NCBI RefSeq assembly: GCF_024347435.1
Contig: NZ_AP025480.1
Span: 310,001 to 374,000, forward strand
Source: Vibrio cyclitrophicus
GTDB lineage: Bacteria; Pseudomonadota; Gammaproteobacteria; Enterobacterales; Vibrionaceae
Direction: 5' to 3'
DNA: 64,000 nt
Under the pieces are notes generated by a model, which had not been told where the DNA came from, searched no databases, and saw only the letters and a program-made list of their open reading frames with translations. Positions 38,345 to 48,783 of the stretch are shown here, one piece after another; position 1 is the first letter of the stretch; each line of letters starts with the position of its first letter. Made by a program: the position numbers and the translations under genes.

Positions 38345-40321
38345 CTATTTAGTTAGGTCAATCTGGTAAACAGCAAAACCAACATCGTCAGTCGCAACAC
38401 GTTTCATCGGGTATTGACCCTTCTCTTTGATGAACTCTGCTGCTTTGTCGCTTGGAGATGTTTCAAAGCGGATATCTAGTTTGTTATCCGTTTTGATTGG
38501 CGCAAATGACCAATTGTTATCCGCGCTTGGGCTCACTTGACCTTGCTCTTTGCTTACGCGAGATATGTAGTTTGCAAGAACAGTACGGTTCTCATCTGGT
38601 GCATCAAATGCGATGAAGTCTTCACCTGTGCCTGGGAACTTAGCGCTGTATGCACGGTAGTTGTTGGTTGCGATCAGGAAGTCTTGCTTCATGTCGATTG
38701 GCTTACCTTGGTAAGTTAGGCCAACAATACGCTGTGAGTCAGGGTTAACCACTTTACAGTTTGCATCGTATTTCGCAGGTTGAGTTACGTCGATTTGGTA
38801 ATCAACACCGTCGATTACATCGAAGTTGTAAGTACGGAAGTTATCCCACTCGATCAACTGTTGTGGTGCAGTTGAGTTAACATCCACTTGGTTGAACTGA
38901 CCAGCAGAACACTCAAGCCACTCTTTTACTTCGTGACCTGTAACCTTCATCGCAACTAGTGTGTTCGGGTAGAGGTACAAGTCAGCTGCGTTACGGAATG
39001 TCAGTTGACCAGATTCAACTTCAGTGAAGTTCGCTGGATCATTCTTACGGCCACCGGCTTTGAATGGTGCAGCGGCTGAAAGTACTGGCGTACCATCTAG
39101 GTCTGGGTCACCTTGGATGAACTGTTCAACGTAATCTTTCTGTGCAAGGTTAACGATTTGAACTGTTGGATCGTCTTGTACTAGAGACAGGAAGCTGTAC
39201 ATCACATCGTCTGCTTTACCAATCGGTTGGTTAACAAACTCACGAGTACCTGCGTGGTCTTTTTCTAGTGCTGTTACGATGCCTTCATCAGCAGCAGCAA
39301 GTGATTTCTTTTCTATCTTGTCGTAGATAGGGCGTGCTTCTGATTGGCCTTTAACGACTTCCCACTTACCGTCTTTTTGTGCAAGTGTTAGATCCATAAC
39401 ACCAACGTGGCTACCCCAACGACCAGGCATTACTGCCGCAACGCCGTTCATTGTGCCCGTTTCGTTGTCGATGCCTTGAATGTCATCAAAACCTTTACCT
39501 GGGAATACTGCGTGAGAGTGGCCGAATGCGATTGCATCAATGCCGTCTACTTCAGATAGGTAGAACGTTGAGTTTTCTTCACCATTTTTGTACGGGTCAG
39601 TTGATACGCCTGAGTGAGGGATAGCAACGATAACTTCAGCGCCTTCCGCTTTCATTTGAGGTACTAACTCGTTAGCTGTCTCAATGATATCGCGAGCGAT
39701 CACTTTGCCTTCTAGGTTCTTCTTATCCCACGTCATGATTTGTGGTGGAACAAAACCGATGTAGCCGACTTTTACTTCATGCTTTACGCCTGCTGTATCT
39801 TCAAACGTGTGAGTCTTGATGATGTAAGGCGTGAAGTAGTGTTCTTTGGTTTCTGCGTCGTAAACGTTAGCACTGATGTATGGGAAATCAGCGTCGTTGA
39901 TAGACTCTTCTAGGAACTCAAGACCGTAGTTGAACTCGTGGTTACCTAGGTTTGCAGCGTCGTAGCTTAGTTGGTTCATTGCCTTATATGCAGGGTGAAC
40001 CTCACCAGCAACGATGCCTTTGTCTGCCATGTAGTCACCCATTGGGCTACCTTGCAGTAAATCACCGTTATCAACTAATACGCTATTGGTTACTTCGTTT
40101 TGAGCTTCTTTTACTAGAGTTGCAGTACGTGCTAAGCCGATTTTCTTCGATGGCTTGTCTTTGTAGTAGTCGTAATCCATTAGGTTGGTATGGATATCCG
40201 TCGTTTCTACGACACGTAGTTTAATCACTTCATCGGTATCTGGTGTTGTTGTGCAGCCTGCTAGAGTCAAACCAAGACCCGCAAGTACAGCCAATGACAA
40301 AGGTTTTATTGCAACTTTCAT
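38345..40321 (-). CDS. cpdB: 2',3'-cyclic-nucleotide 2'-phosphodiesterase / 3'-nucleotidase, lipoprotein
   Basis: A 658-residue metallophosphoesterase that salvages nucleotides from RNA breakdown products. The signal ends LAGC with Cys23, indicating lipidation; the E. coli enzyme is soluble. The catalytic domain has [30 protein letters not shown] and FGHSH. The C-terminal 5'-nucleotidase domain ends near [13 protein letters not shown]. Single-gene unit facing away from cysD. Confidence 0.95.
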   Translation of the reverse strand: MKVAIKPLSLAVLAGLGLTLAGCTTTPDTDEVIKLRVVETTDIHTNLMDYDYYKDKPSKKIGLARTATLVKEAQNEVTNSVLVDNGDLLQGSPMGDYMADKGIVAGEVHPAYKAMNQLSYDAANLGNHEFNYGLEFLEESINDADFPYISANVYDAETKEHYFTPYIIKTHTFEDTAGVKHEVKVGYIGFVPPQIMTWDKKNLEGKVIARDIIETANELVPQMKAEGAEVIVAIPHSGVSTDPYKNGEENSTFYLSEVDGIDAIAFGHSHAVFPGKGFDDIQGIDNETGTMNGVAAVMPGRWGSHVGVMDLTLAQKDGKWEVVKGQSEARPIYDKIEKKSLAAADEGIVTALEKDHAGTREFVNQPIGKADDVMYSFLSLVQDDPTVQIVNLAQKDYVEQFIQGDPDLDGTPVLSAAAPFKAGGRKNDPANFTEVESGQLTFRNAADLYLYPNTLVAMKVTGHEVKEWLECSAGQFNQVDVNSTAPQQLIEWDNFRTYNFDVIDGVDYQIDVTQPAKYDANCKVVNPDSQRIVGLTYQGKPIDMKQDFLIATNNYRAYSAKFPGTGEDFIAFDAPDENRTVLANYISRVSKEQGQVSPSADNNWSFAPIKTDNKLDIRFETSPSDKAAEFIKEKGQYPMKRVATDDVGFAVYQIDLTK

Positions 40322-40768
40322 TGTGTAGCTCCAAAGTGGATAGTAGAAAATTTGTTGCGTAATGTAACAAAATCGAATGAAACAATGATTACAACGAATG
40401 TTAAATCGTGACTTTGATCGATTACTTTATGGTGTTCTGCAATATACCTCTCAAAGCTGCCCATCAATGTACAAATGATATCGATAATATTAGTCCATTC
40501 ATTTCATCTGTTTATCGATAAATCCAATCCCTTATCAGCTTTTCGAATAAAAAATGAAATTTTAGAATTTCCAGTAATATGAGAGGCTCGTCATAATGCC
40601 TATATCAAGGACGTATCAGGCAGATGAATAGCAAGGATAGCTCATACGAAGCTTCTGTTTTCTTCTAGTGCCAATACTCCCATTCACACCAGTGGATGAG
40701 TTAAATCCCTTACTTGGTATGCCAAGTAATGAATTGCTCGTAACGCGAGCCTTAAAGGAAGCACTGAA
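40322..40768. promoter_or_regulatory. cpdB / cysD intergenic control region
   Basis: A 447-base AT-rich interval between divergent genes. Near cysD two perfect hairpins are visible: TTACTTGG-TATG-CCAAGTAA (40710-40729) and GCTCG-TAACG-CGAGC (40736-40750), followed by AAAGGAAGCACTGAA before the ATG. CysB would be expected to bind upstream, but its site is too degenerate to call by eye. No small gene seen. Confidence 0.5.
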
Positions 40769-41677
40769 ATGGACCAAGAACGTTTAACCCACTTAAAACA
40801 GCTAGAAGCGGAAAGTATTCATATTATCCGTGAAGTAGCGGCTGAGTTTGATAACCCAGTGATGATGTACTCCATAGGTAAAGATTCTTCTGTGATGCTT
40901 CATTTAGCTCGCAAAGCGTTTTACCCAGGTAAGATTCCATTCCCGCTGTTACACGTAGATACCGATTGGAAATTTCGCGAGATGATTGAATTTCGTGATC
41001 GTACGGCTAAAAAGTACGGCTTTGACCTTTTAGTCCATAAGAACCCAGAAGGTATTGAAATGGGATGTAGCCCATTTGTGCATGGTTCTTCGAAACACAC
41101 TGACATCATGAAAACTCAAGGCCTTAAGCAGGCGTTAAATAAGTATGGATTCGATGCTGCTTTTGGTGGTGCACGTCGTGATGAAGAAAAATCTCGAGCA
41201 AAAGAGCGTGTTTACTCTTTCCGCGACAAGAATCACACATGGGATCCAAAAAACCAACGCCCAGAGCTTTGGCATACCTATAACGGCCAAGTAAATAAAG
41301 GCGAGAGCATTCGTGTATTCCCTCTATCAAACTGGACTGAGCTCGATATTTGGCAATACATCTATTTAGAGAGCATTGATATTGTTCCACTTTACCTTTC
41401 AGACAAACGCCCTGTGGTTGAGCGTGATGGCATGCTGATCATGGTTGATGATGACCGTATGGAGCTGCAAGAAGGTGAAGTGATTGAAGAGAAAAGTGTT
41501 CGTTTCCGAACTTTAGGTTGCTACCCACTAACTGGAGCGGTTGAATCTGAAGCCAATACGTTAACAGGCATTATTGAAGAGATGCTGGTGGCTACTTCTA
41601 GTGAGCGTCAAGGTCGAGCGATTGACCATGATCAGTCGGGCTCGATGGAGCTGAAAAAGCGCCAAGGTTATTTCTAA
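40769..41677 (+). CDS. cysD: Sulfate adenylyltransferase subunit CysD
   Basis: A 302-residue ATP sulfurylase small subunit, which joins sulfate and ATP to form APS. The PP-loop is SIGKDSS (35-41), with [12 protein letters not shown] and GCYPLTGA further along. Forms the active enzyme with CysN. First gene of the sulfate-activation operon. Confidence 0.97.
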   Translation: MDQERLTHLKQLEAESIHIIREVAAEFDNPVMMYSIGKDSSVMLHLARKAFYPGKIPFPLLHVDTDWKFREMIEFRDRTAKKYGFDLLVHKNPEGIEMGCSPFVHGSSKHTDIMKTQGLKQALNKYGFDAAFGGARRDEEKSRAKERVYSFRDKNHTWDPKNQRPELWHTYNGQVNKGESIRVFPLSNWTELDIWQYIYLESIDIVPLYLSDKRPVVERDGMLIMVDDDRMELQEGEVIEEKSVRFRTLGCYPLTGAVESEANTLTGIIEEMLVATSSERQGRAIDHDQSGSMELKKRQGYF

Positions 41678-41695
41678 GAATCTAAGGAAAGAAAA

Positions 41696-43126
41696 ATGAA
41701 TAGTGCAGTAGAAGCCGAATTGGCTGAACTAGGGATTGAAGGTTATCTAAGTCAGCATCAGCATAAATCTATGCTTAGATTTTTAACTTGTGGCTCGGTA
41801 GATGATGGCAAAAGTACGTTAATTGGCCGTTTGCTCCATGATACAAAACAGATTTATGAAGATCAGCTAGCAGCTGTTCACTCTGATAGTCAGCGAGTAG
41901 GTACTACGGGTGAGAAGCCTGATTTAGCACTGCTTGTTGATGGTCTGCAGGCTGAGCGTGAGCAAGGCATTACGATCGATGTAGCGTACCGCTACTTCTC
42001 GACGCAAAAACGTAAGTTCATTATTGCTGATACTCCAGGGCATGAGCAGTACACGCGCAACATGGCAACAGGCGCTTCAACGTGTGATCTGGCTGTGATC
42101 TTGATTGATGCTCGTAAGGGCGTATTGGATCAAACGCGTCGTCATTCGTTTATCTCCAATCTACTTGGTCTGAAGCATTTCATTGTAGCAGTCAACAAGA
42201 TGGATCTAGTGGATTATGCACAAGATCGTTTTGAAGAGATTCGCGATGAGTACCTAGAATTTGCTGAAAACCTAGAAGGCGAAACCAATATTCAAATCCT
42301 GCCTGTTTCTGCGCTTGAAGGCATTAACGTTGCAGCGCCAAGCAAAGAGCTTGCATGGTTCGAAGGCCCGTCTCTATTAGAAGTGCTAGAGAATGTAGAC
42401 ATTGACCAAAAACGCTCTGCAGGTGAATTCCGATTCCCTGTGCAGTATGTGAACCGTCCTAATTTAGACTTCCGCGGATTTGCTGGCACCGTTGCTTCTG
42501 GACGTGTGAGTGTGGGTGACGAGATCAAGGCGCTTCCATCTGGCAAGACCTCTAAAGTTGCACGCATTGTGACTTTTGATGGCGATTTGGAATCTGCACA
42601 AGCGGGATTGGCGGTAACGTTGACCCTTGAAGATGAGATCGATATCAGTCGTGGTGATTTGATTGTGTTGGAAAACGCGCAAATTGAATCCACTAACCAT
42701 GTATTGGCAGATATCGTGTGGATGACTGAACAACCCCTGAAACCAGGTAAAGCTTACGACATCAAAATCGCGGGCAAGAAAACGGTTGGTCAGGTTGAAG
42801 TAGTTCGTCATCAGTATGACATCAATAATTTGTCGACCTATGAAGTGGATGAGCTGCCACTGAATGGTATTGGTTTATGTGAATGGTCATTGAACGAAAC
42901 TGTTGCGCTGGATAAATATCGTGAAAGTGCCGATACCGGTGGTTTTATTGTTATTGACCGTCTTACCAACGTAACGGTTGGTGCAGGTTTGATTCGAGAT
43001 CGTTTGGACTCTGTTGAACAGCAAGTAGGTAGCTTCTCTGCATTTGAACTTGAGTTCAACGCATTGGTTCGTAAACACTTCCCTCATTGGGATGCCAAGG
43101 ATTTAAGCCAGTTACTGAAGTCATAA
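41696..43126 (+). CDS. cysN: Sulfate adenylyltransferase GTPase subunit CysN
   Basis: A 476-residue EF-Tu-like GTPase that powers APS formation by CysD. G motifs: GSVDDGKST (33-41), ADTPGHEQY and AVNKMD. It has no fused CysC kinase domain; the separate kinase is encoded two genes later. Eighteen bases after cysD. Confidence 0.97.
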   Translation: MNSAVEAELAELGIEGYLSQHQHKSMLRFLTCGSVDDGKSTLIGRLLHDTKQIYEDQLAAVHSDSQRVGTTGEKPDLALLVDGLQAEREQGITIDVAYRYFSTQKRKFIIADTPGHEQYTRNMATGASTCDLAVILIDARKGVLDQTRRHSFISNLLGLKHFIVAVNKMDLVDYAQDRFEEIRDEYLEFAENLEGETNIQILPVSALEGINVAAPSKELAWFEGPSLLEVLENVDIDQKRSAGEFRFPVQYVNRPNLDFRGFAGTVASGRVSVGDEIKALPSGKTSKVARIVTFDGDLESAQAGLAVTLTLEDEIDISRGDLIVLENAQIESTNHVLADIVWMTEQPLKPGKAYDIKIAGKKTVGQVEVVRHQYDINNLSTYEVDELPLNGIGLCEWSLNETVALDKYRESADTGGFIVIDRLTNVTVGAGLIRDRLDSVEQQVGSFSAFELEFNALVRKHFPHWDAKDLSQLLKS

Positions 43127-43161
43127 ACGACAAGTAATTGCTCATTGAATCAATGGTGTAA

Positions 43162-43184
43162 GGCGGAAACTCATCGTTTCCGCC
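43162..43184 (+). promoter_or_regulatory. Intra-operon hairpin before the transporter gene
   Basis: GGCGGAAAC-TCATC-GTTTCCGCC, a perfect 9-bp stem just before the ribosome-binding AAGGA of the SLC13 gene. It has no T run and may tune translation or stability. Confidence 0.6.
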
Positions 43185-43199
43185 ATAAAGGACGTGTAT

Positions 43200-44924
43200 A
43201 TGTGGCAACAAGGATTTGTATTAGCGATTTTGCTCGGCATTGTTACTTGCCTGCTCGTTACCCGAATTAAGCCTAGTTTTATCTTTGCTGGTGCAGCGTT
43301 TATTGCTTTTATGGCAGGCATGATAGATCTGTCGAGCTTAGCGAGTAATTTCACGAATTCTTCGCTACTGACTTTAATTCTTCTTATCCTCGCATCAAGT
43401 GCGTTGGAGAAAACTCGCTTGATCAGCTGGGTTAGCCGCAATATTTCTGAAGGCCGGCTAGGCACCGTGGTCGCGAAGTTGGGTATTTCCACAGCGTTAC
43501 TTTCTTCTTTTACTAATAATACGGCGGTGGTTGTCTCTTTGATCGGCGCAATCAAACGCAATCAACAACACGCGCCATCTAAACTGCTTATCCCTCTGTC
43601 ATACGCTGCCATTTTAGGTGGAACCCTGACATTGATCGGCACCTCAACCAACTTGATCATTAATAGCTTTGTTGAAGATGCAGGACTGCCGAGTTTAAAC
43701 TTTTTCACGCCAACTTTGATCGGTTTAGCTGTTTTGGTCGGTGGGGTATTGATCCTTATTCCTCTGAGTTACTTTTTACCTAGCTACGATGATGGATCGC
43801 AGGACGACCTTCCGTATTTTCTTGAAGCAAGGGTTGAGCCCGGCTCACCGTTAGTTGGTCGCAGTGTCAGTGAAAACAACCTTAGAGCGCTGAGAAAACT
43901 GTTCTTAGCCGAAGTTATTAGAGACGGGAAAACTACGGCGTCTATTGACCCTGATTTTATTCTCCAAGCTCGTGATCGACTGCTGTTTTGTGGTGATGTT
44001 GAGAGCGTAGCGACATTACAAGAGATTCAAGGGCTAACCTTGTTTGGTCAACACCACCTTAACGGACAAAGCTTTGTTGAAGTAGTGGTGAGCTCATCGG
44101 CAAGCTTCTGTAATAAAACACTGAAAACTAGTCAATTTAGAGACCGCTTCGATGCAGTTGTGGTTGCCATTCGCCGTGGGCATGAACGCCTTGAAGGTGG
44201 GTTAGGGAATATCACATTAACCGCAGGTGATACCTTGATTTTGGTTCCCGGAAAACGCTTTGAAGAGCAGCGTCAGCAGCATAACAAAGAGTTTGTGCTG
44301 ATGAATGACTTGGACTCAAGTGCCAAGCTTGATGCAGATAAATCGACGTTCGTGTTGCTCGGTTTTGCCAGTGTGATTGGTTTAGCCCTTGCTGACGTGG
44401 TGCCGATTATCAAAGGACTAGCAGGTTTCTTACTATTGCTGGTGGCATTTGGTGTGGTGCAGCTGGGTGAGCTTCGTCGTCGTTTTCCGGTTGATATTGT
44501 GGTGATAGTGGGCTCTGCTCTTTCTATTGCTCAACTGATGATTTCATCTGGGCTATCTGAGCGTATGGGGCTGATGTTCATAGAAGCCTTCAATGGGTGG
44601 GGCGTGTTTGGTGCGTTAGTCGCGACCTACTTTATGACGTTGGTTCTTACAGAGCTGGTGACCAATAATGCGGCAGCAGCACTCTCGTTTCCGATTGGTT
44701 ACAGTATGGCAGTAGGTTATGGAGTTGATCCTATGCCGTTTATTATGGCGGTTCTGTTTGGTGCCAGCGCCAGCTTTATTTCGCCATACGGCTACCAAAC
44801 CAATTTACTTGTTTATAGCGTAGGTAATTACCGTCTCACGGATTATCTACGTATCGGTATCCCAATCTCGATTGTTTATTCGGGCTTGGTATTGACCCTA
44901 ATTCCTTATTTTTTTCCATTTTAA
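43200..44924 (+). CDS. SLC13/DASS-type transporter with two TrkA-C domains, probable sulfate carrier
   Basis: A 574-residue membrane protein. Two DASS half-repeats contain the ion-coordinating SFTNNTAVV and LTELVTNNAAAAL motifs, with GTSTNLI and related hairpin loops. Between them lie two TrkA-C (RCK_C) domains (about 205-370). I start at ATG 43200, with AAGGA 7 bases upstream; the GTG at 43194 overlaps the Shine-Dalgarno region. Its place between cysN and cysC argues for sulfate uptake; the family also carries dicarboxylates. Confidence 0.85.
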   Translation: MWQQGFVLAILLGIVTCLLVTRIKPSFIFAGAAFIAFMAGMIDLSSLASNFTNSSLLTLILLILASSALEKTRLISWVSRNISEGRLGTVVAKLGISTALLSSFTNNTAVVVSLIGAIKRNQQHAPSKLLIPLSYAAILGGTLTLIGTSTNLIINSFVEDAGLPSLNFFTPTLIGLAVLVGGVLILIPLSYFLPSYDDGSQDDLPYFLEARVEPGSPLVGRSVSENNLRALRKLFLAEVIRDGKTTASIDPDFILQARDRLLFCGDVESVATLQEIQGLTLFGQHHLNGQSFVEVVVSSSASFCNKTLKTSQFRDRFDAVVVAIRRGHERLEGGLGNITLTAGDTLILVPGKRFEEQRQQHNKEFVLMNDLDSSAKLDADKSTFVLLGFASVIGLALADVVPIIKGLAGFLLLLVAFGVVQLGELRRRFPVDIVVIVGSALSIAQLMISSGLSERMGLMFIEAFNGWGVFGALVATYFMTLVLTELVTNNAAAALSFPIGYSMAVGYGVDPMPFIMAVLFGASASFISPYGYQTNLLVYSVGNYRLTDYLRIGIPISIVYSGLVLTLIPYFFPF

Positions 44925-44948
44925 TGCTGTTTATTTAAAGGACTATTT

Positions 44949-45569
44949 ATGACCGCAGTACTCAAACCAAAAGATGAGAATGTTGTGTGGCATCAACATT
45001 CGATTGATAAAGCATTTCGCTCTGATCTTAAATCACAAAAGCCAGCTGTGCTCTGGTTCACGGGGTTATCTGGTTCTGGGAAGTCGACAGTCGCTGGAGC
45101 ATTAGAAAATCGCCTAGCACAGCTTGGTTATCATACCTACTTATTGGATGGTGATAATGTTCGTCACGGATTGTGTAGTGATTTGGGGTTCTCTGAGCAA
45201 GATCGTAGAGAGAATATCCGACGTATTGGTGAGCTGGCTAAATTGATGGCGGATGCAGGTTTAATTGTACTGTCTGCTTTTATTTCTCCTCATCAAGCGG
45301 AGAGACAGTTAGTGCGAGACCTGCTACCGGAAGGCGAGTTTTTAGAGGTGTTTGTTAACACGCCGCTCGAGGTGTGCGAGCAGCGCGACCCTAAAGGCTT
45401 GTATAAAAAAGCACGTGCTGGAGAAATCCCGAATTTCACGGGCATTAGCTCTGCTTATGAAGCCCCTCAGAACCCAGAAATCGATCTACCGGCAGGTGAG
45501 AAGACACTCGATGAACTGGTCGAATTGTGTATTGATGCGTTAGAGAAGCGTAATATTTTAGCCAATTAA
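44949..45569 (+). CDS. cysC: Adenylyl-sulfate kinase
   Basis: A 206-residue kinase that phosphorylates APS to PAPS. The P-loop is GLSGSGKST (39-47) and [26 protein letters not shown] binds APS. Last gene of cysD-cysN-transporter-cysC. Twenty-four bases after the transporter. The 164 bases beyond it hold no clear terminator. Confidence 0.96.
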   Translation: MTAVLKPKDENVVWHQHSIDKAFRSDLKSQKPAVLWFTGLSGSGKSTVAGALENRLAQLGYHTYLLDGDNVRHGLCSDLGFSEQDRRENIRRIGELAKLMADAGLIVLSAFISPHQAERQLVRDLLPEGEFLEVFVNTPLEVCEQRDPKGLYKKARAGEIPNFTGISSAYEAPQNPEIDLPAGEKTLDELVELCIDALEKRNILAN

Positions 45570-45733
45570 TAGGGTTGGTATGACTAAGGCTACCCATTTA
45601 CTTATCTGCATATTTACGCTTTCATAAGTAATCCAGCTTGGGTTTATCGAGACACGAAACCTATCTACTAGATTTCTATTCCTCTCAATAATCGTCACTT
45701 TTTATATTGTCTATTGCTTACACCGTCTATTGT

Positions 45734-46642
45734 CTAGACGGTGTAGTTTACGGTGCTTTTAACTTCTGTTTGTACCGTAAATTTTTGGCTTAATAAAGCA
45801 ATAAGTTGGTCGTAGTACTGCCCATTGGGTTTATTCCCAAGCAAGGCGCACAGCTCATTTCCAGTAGGACTGAATCGGTAGTAAATCAGCTTCACCCCTT
45901 TTGACAACGGTGCCAGTGACATACCTTTCCCTTGATAGGTTAGGTGCAAGGCTGGATCGAAATCAATCTCCCCAGACTCTAGCTCAGTCCCCAGAATAAT
46001 CCCGAGTTCAATCAGATGTAATAGGCTTGAATAGGGTAGGTTATGCCCACCAAGGTTAATGGTATTGGTGGTGTCTCTTTTGCCAAAGCTGAATATCCCT
46101 GCATGGTTTTTGAAACCGAGTAATAGCTTCCTGCTGTTATCACTACCAAAACTACAACCCAGTGACGCTGCTCGTTGCAGGGTGAGCGCTTCTTTTGGTG
46201 TCATGTCTTTTAAGATCTGAAGCGCCTTCATCGACGTCGATCCTGGGTTGGTGACTTCTCGTTTCAGTACTTGAGCCCATAGCCTCTGCATCGATGTATT
46301 GTGGATCTCTTGTGCCATATCGAAGAAACGGTATAGCCAGTCCTGATCAGGGTCTCCAGCCGCTTCATCCTTACATGAAGAGTGTGCCAACTTTAGAATC
46401 TGCTCTAGGTTCTTTTGACGCTGCTCTCTACGTTTTTTTTCTCGTAACAGTGCCCGCTCGATAAGTGTACTTTCACTTTTATCAGTTGGTTTTGCACTAT
46501 GGCTGATTAAGGAATCTAAACCGAAGCTTTGTGCGATGTGCAACATTCTGCTGGCACTGTCGGCAATGTGAGGCTTTTTTTCATGCTTATGCTGGGTATT
46601 GCTAGCATGTTCGATGATTACTGGCTGTTTGGTTTCTGACAT
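45734..46642 (-). CDS. TIGR03899-family conserved protein
   Basis: A 302-residue cytoplasmic protein recognised by recall as the TIGR03899 family of Vibrio and relatives; function unknown. A basic coiled segment (RALLREKKRREQRQKNLEQIL, about 63-83) is followed by a globular domain with QRLWAQVLKREVTNPGSTSMKALQILKDMTPKEA. A 26-base imperfect hairpin (45719-45744) overlaps the 3' end and could work as a processing site. Confidence 0.75.
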   Translation of the reverse strand: MSETKQPVIIEHASNTQHKHEKKPHIADSASRMLHIAQSFGLDSLISHSAKPTDKSESTLIERALLREKKRREQRQKNLEQILKLAHSSCKDEAAGDPDQDWLYRFFDMAQEIHNTSMQRLWAQVLKREVTNPGSTSMKALQILKDMTPKEALTLQRAASLGCSFGSDNSRKLLLGFKNHAGIFSFGKRDTTNTINLGGHNLPYSSLLHLIELGIILGTELESGEIDFDPALHLTYQGKGMSLAPLSKGVKLIYYRFSPTGNELCALLGNKPNGQYYDQLIALLSQKFTVQTEVKSTVNYTV

Positions 46643-46798
46643 AAGAGTACCGTTACGAGACGACTTAACTGTCTAAAATGTAACTCTTTATCTTAATGGT
46701 GGCTAGATTTTGCGTGCAGAGTTGAAGACTTCAACAAAATTTTACTTTTGCTAATGATAATAAAATGTTAAATTTGTTGTAATTCTCAAGGAGGAGTT

Positions 46799-46903
46799 AT
46801 GAATCAAGTCAATGATAACAAGCTGAAGAAACAGCTTGGCATAGGGCTATTACTCGTTACATATGTCGCTGTGCTAGCTTATTTATCTGATTACATCGCG
46901 TAA
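46799..46903 (+). CDS. 34-residue predicted membrane protein
   Basis: A small ORF with an exceptionally strong ribosome-binding site (AAGGAGGAG, 4 bases before the ATG). The sequence is a polar N terminus MNQVNDNKLKKQLGIG, a hydrophobic stretch LLLVTYVAVLAYL and end SDYIA. Charges favour N-in topology. It lies alone between the divergent TIGR03899 gene and the end of the zinc operon. Function unknown; small single-pass proteins often modify a larger membrane partner. Confidence 0.7.
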   Translation: MNQVNDNKLKKQLGIGLLLVTYVAVLAYLSDYIA

Positions 46904-46993
46904 GTTAGATAAACAACATCGTTATTAAACTGTTATTGAATAAGATCATTTGTTCAGTGACGGTAGCTCATCCATGAGCCACCCTTCTAATGA

Positions 46994-47509
46994 CTACATG
47001 TCGTCGTATTCTTCAATCGCTGTACCTTCAATAAGATAACCTGTTTGCGCTAATTCGTGGCTGATCGACTCTGTTTTCAGCGTGCCTACTAAATAGATCA
47101 CATCCCATAATTGCTGTATTGGTGCTCCTTGTGGGAATTTCACGTAGATGATTTGGTTTGGTGGCGGTGGTGGTACGTGGATACATGCGCCAAAGTACGG
47201 TACCAGTAGAAATTCTGTGATCATGTTCTCATCACCCTCCAATGGAATGACAAAACCAGGAATCTTCACTGTGCTGCCATTCAACTCGGGGCGAACAGTA
47301 CCAATTGTCGATTGTTGAGGTTTGTCCATACTGTCGTGGTTAACTATCGGCATGCCAAATGAGTCTAGTTGTGCTCGCTCTGATTCTGGAATTAAGTCAA
47401 TCCAATCGAGTGTTAATACCGATTCGTCAGTCTGAGTTGTGTCAGCGTGAGCTGTGCTGATAAATGGAAACAAAAGCAGTCCAAGTATCAGTAGGAATTT
47501 GCGTTGCAT
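46994..47509 (-). CDS. DUF3299 secreted protein of the zinc operon
   Basis: A 171-residue protein with signal peptide MQRKFLLILGLLLFPFISTAHA. The DUF3299 core is VKIPGFVIPLEGDENMITEFLLVPYFGACIHVPPPPPNQIIYV, with a Cys and His that could bind metal. It is the last gene of the zrg-type operon; in V. cholerae a five-gene zrgABCDE cluster is reported for zinc uptake, and this is the probable counterpart of one of its small members. Exact letter not assigned. Confidence 0.82.
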   Translation of the reverse strand: MQRKFLLILGLLLFPFISTAHADTTQTDESVLTLDWIDLIPESERAQLDSFGMPIVNHDSMDKPQQSTIGTVRPELNGSTVKIPGFVIPLEGDENMITEFLLVPYFGACIHVPPPPPNQIIYVKFPQGAPIQQLWDVIYLVGTLKTESISHELAQTGYLIEGTAIEEYDDM

Positions 47510-47523
47510 TGTAGGTTCCTAAT

Positions 47524-48783
47524 TTAGATTCGAATAGTCATGCCATCAGACAATGACTGACGGTAAGCCCGGAAAGCGGGAATAAAGCCGATAATAATAC
47601 CTGCAATTTGAACCAACATAAGTAGTTTCCATTCATGAGGTGTGATTGCGGATATCGATATGTTGATACCATAACTTTGTTGCACAATTGGAGCAACTAC
47701 TGCGATCAGTGCAAACAAGAGTGCGACACCTAAGGTTATGCCAAGGAAGGTTAGGGCACTAGCTTCACTAATCAGCAAACCAAAAACATGTCGAGGCCTT
47801 GCTCCCATTGCTCGGAGGATGGCCATTTCTCTACGTCGCTCTTGTAAGCTAGTGAGTAGGCTACTCAGCATACCCAATAATCCAGCAACGACAACAAACC
47901 CTGACACAATCAGCAGTGCTTGTTCAGCAACGGCCATCATGCCCCACAATTCATGCAATGCAATGCCCGGCATAATTGCGCTCAAAGGTTCTTGACGGTA
48001 GTTATTGATTTCTCGTTGCAGTGCAAAGGTTTGAATCTTCGAGTTTAGCCCCAGCATCATTGCGGTAATTTGTTTAGGCTGGAAGTCACGTTGCTTCAAT
48101 ACTTCAGCGTTCGGTGTATGCCCTAGATTTGCTCCAGATTCCCAGCCGACATGAATTGCTTCAATGGCTTCTAATGAAACGTGCACGGTTTTGTCTACTG
48201 GCGTTCCAGTTGGAGAAAGTATTCCTACGATAGTGAAAGGCAGGTTATCGTGTCGGCTGAAGGCGACGTCGCTGATGCCATGAGCAAGAATGATATTATC
48301 ACCGATCTTGTAATCTAATTTTTTCGCGACATCAGCACCAATCACAACATCAAATAGCTCTTCGAACTCTTTGCCTTTTTGAAAAGTAAGTGGCTGCTTA
48401 CTTCCATAGCGATAATTCACGAAGTAGCTATGGTTGGTGCCCATTACGCGGAAGCCTTTATGTGAATCACCCAATGAGATTGGTATGGCCCACTTTACAG
48501 CGTTGTGCTGGCTAAATTCTTCATAGCTTTTCCAGTCGATGTTGTTGGTGGCATTGCCGATTCTAAATACCGAATAAAGCAGTAGGTTGACCTGACCGGA
48601 TCGACCTCCGACAATAAGATCAGTGCCTGAAATCGTATTAGCAAAGCTGCTCTTAGCTTCGGTTCTTACACGTTCCACACCGAGTAATAGAATGACTGAC
48701 ACCGCTACGGTAAGAATCGTCAGAATGGCTGTGGCTTTACGGTTGAGTACGCTTTTTAGGGCTAAGTGAGTAATTACTTTCAT
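47524..48783 (-). CDS. ABC transporter permease, FtsX/MacB type, of the zinc operon
   Basis: A 419-residue permease: one membrane segment near the N terminus (ILTILTVAVSVILLLGVERV), a large periplasmic domain and three C-terminal segments (FVVVAGLLGMLSSLL; LGVALLFALIAVVAPIV; LMLVQIAGIIIGFIP), with LQERRREMAILRAMGARP as coupling helix. This type normally drives mechanotransmission rather than classic import, so the route of zinc is not obvious. Starts within the ATPase stop (ATGA). Confidence 0.88.
   Translation of the reverse strand: MKVITHLALKSVLNRKATAILTILTVAVSVILLLGVERVRTEAKSSFANTISGTDLIVGGRSGQVNLLLYSVFRIGNATNNIDWKSYEEFSQHNAVKWAIPISLGDSHKGFRVMGTNHSYFVNYRYGSKQPLTFQKGKEFEELFDVVIGADVAKKLDYKIGDNIILAHGISDVAFSRHDNLPFTIVGILSPTGTPVDKTVHVSLEAIEAIHVGWESGANLGHTPNAEVLKQRDFQPKQITAMMLGLNSKIQTFALQREINNYRQEPLSAIMPGIALHELWGMMAVAEQALLIVSGFVVVAGLLGMLSSLLTSLQERRREMAILRAMGARPRHVFGLLISEASALTFLGITLGVALLFALIAVVAPIVQQSYGINISISAITPHEWKLLMLVQIAGIIIGFIPAFRAYRQSLSDGMTIRI

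Noticed and set aside
45581..45628. 15-codon ORF after cysC
   Set aside because: Short, weak Shine-Dalgarno and no composition beyond chance; not supported.
45719..45744. Terminator for the TIGR03899 gene
   Set aside because: The hairpin overlaps the stop codon and lacks a T run on the minus strand; kept only as a possible processing structure.
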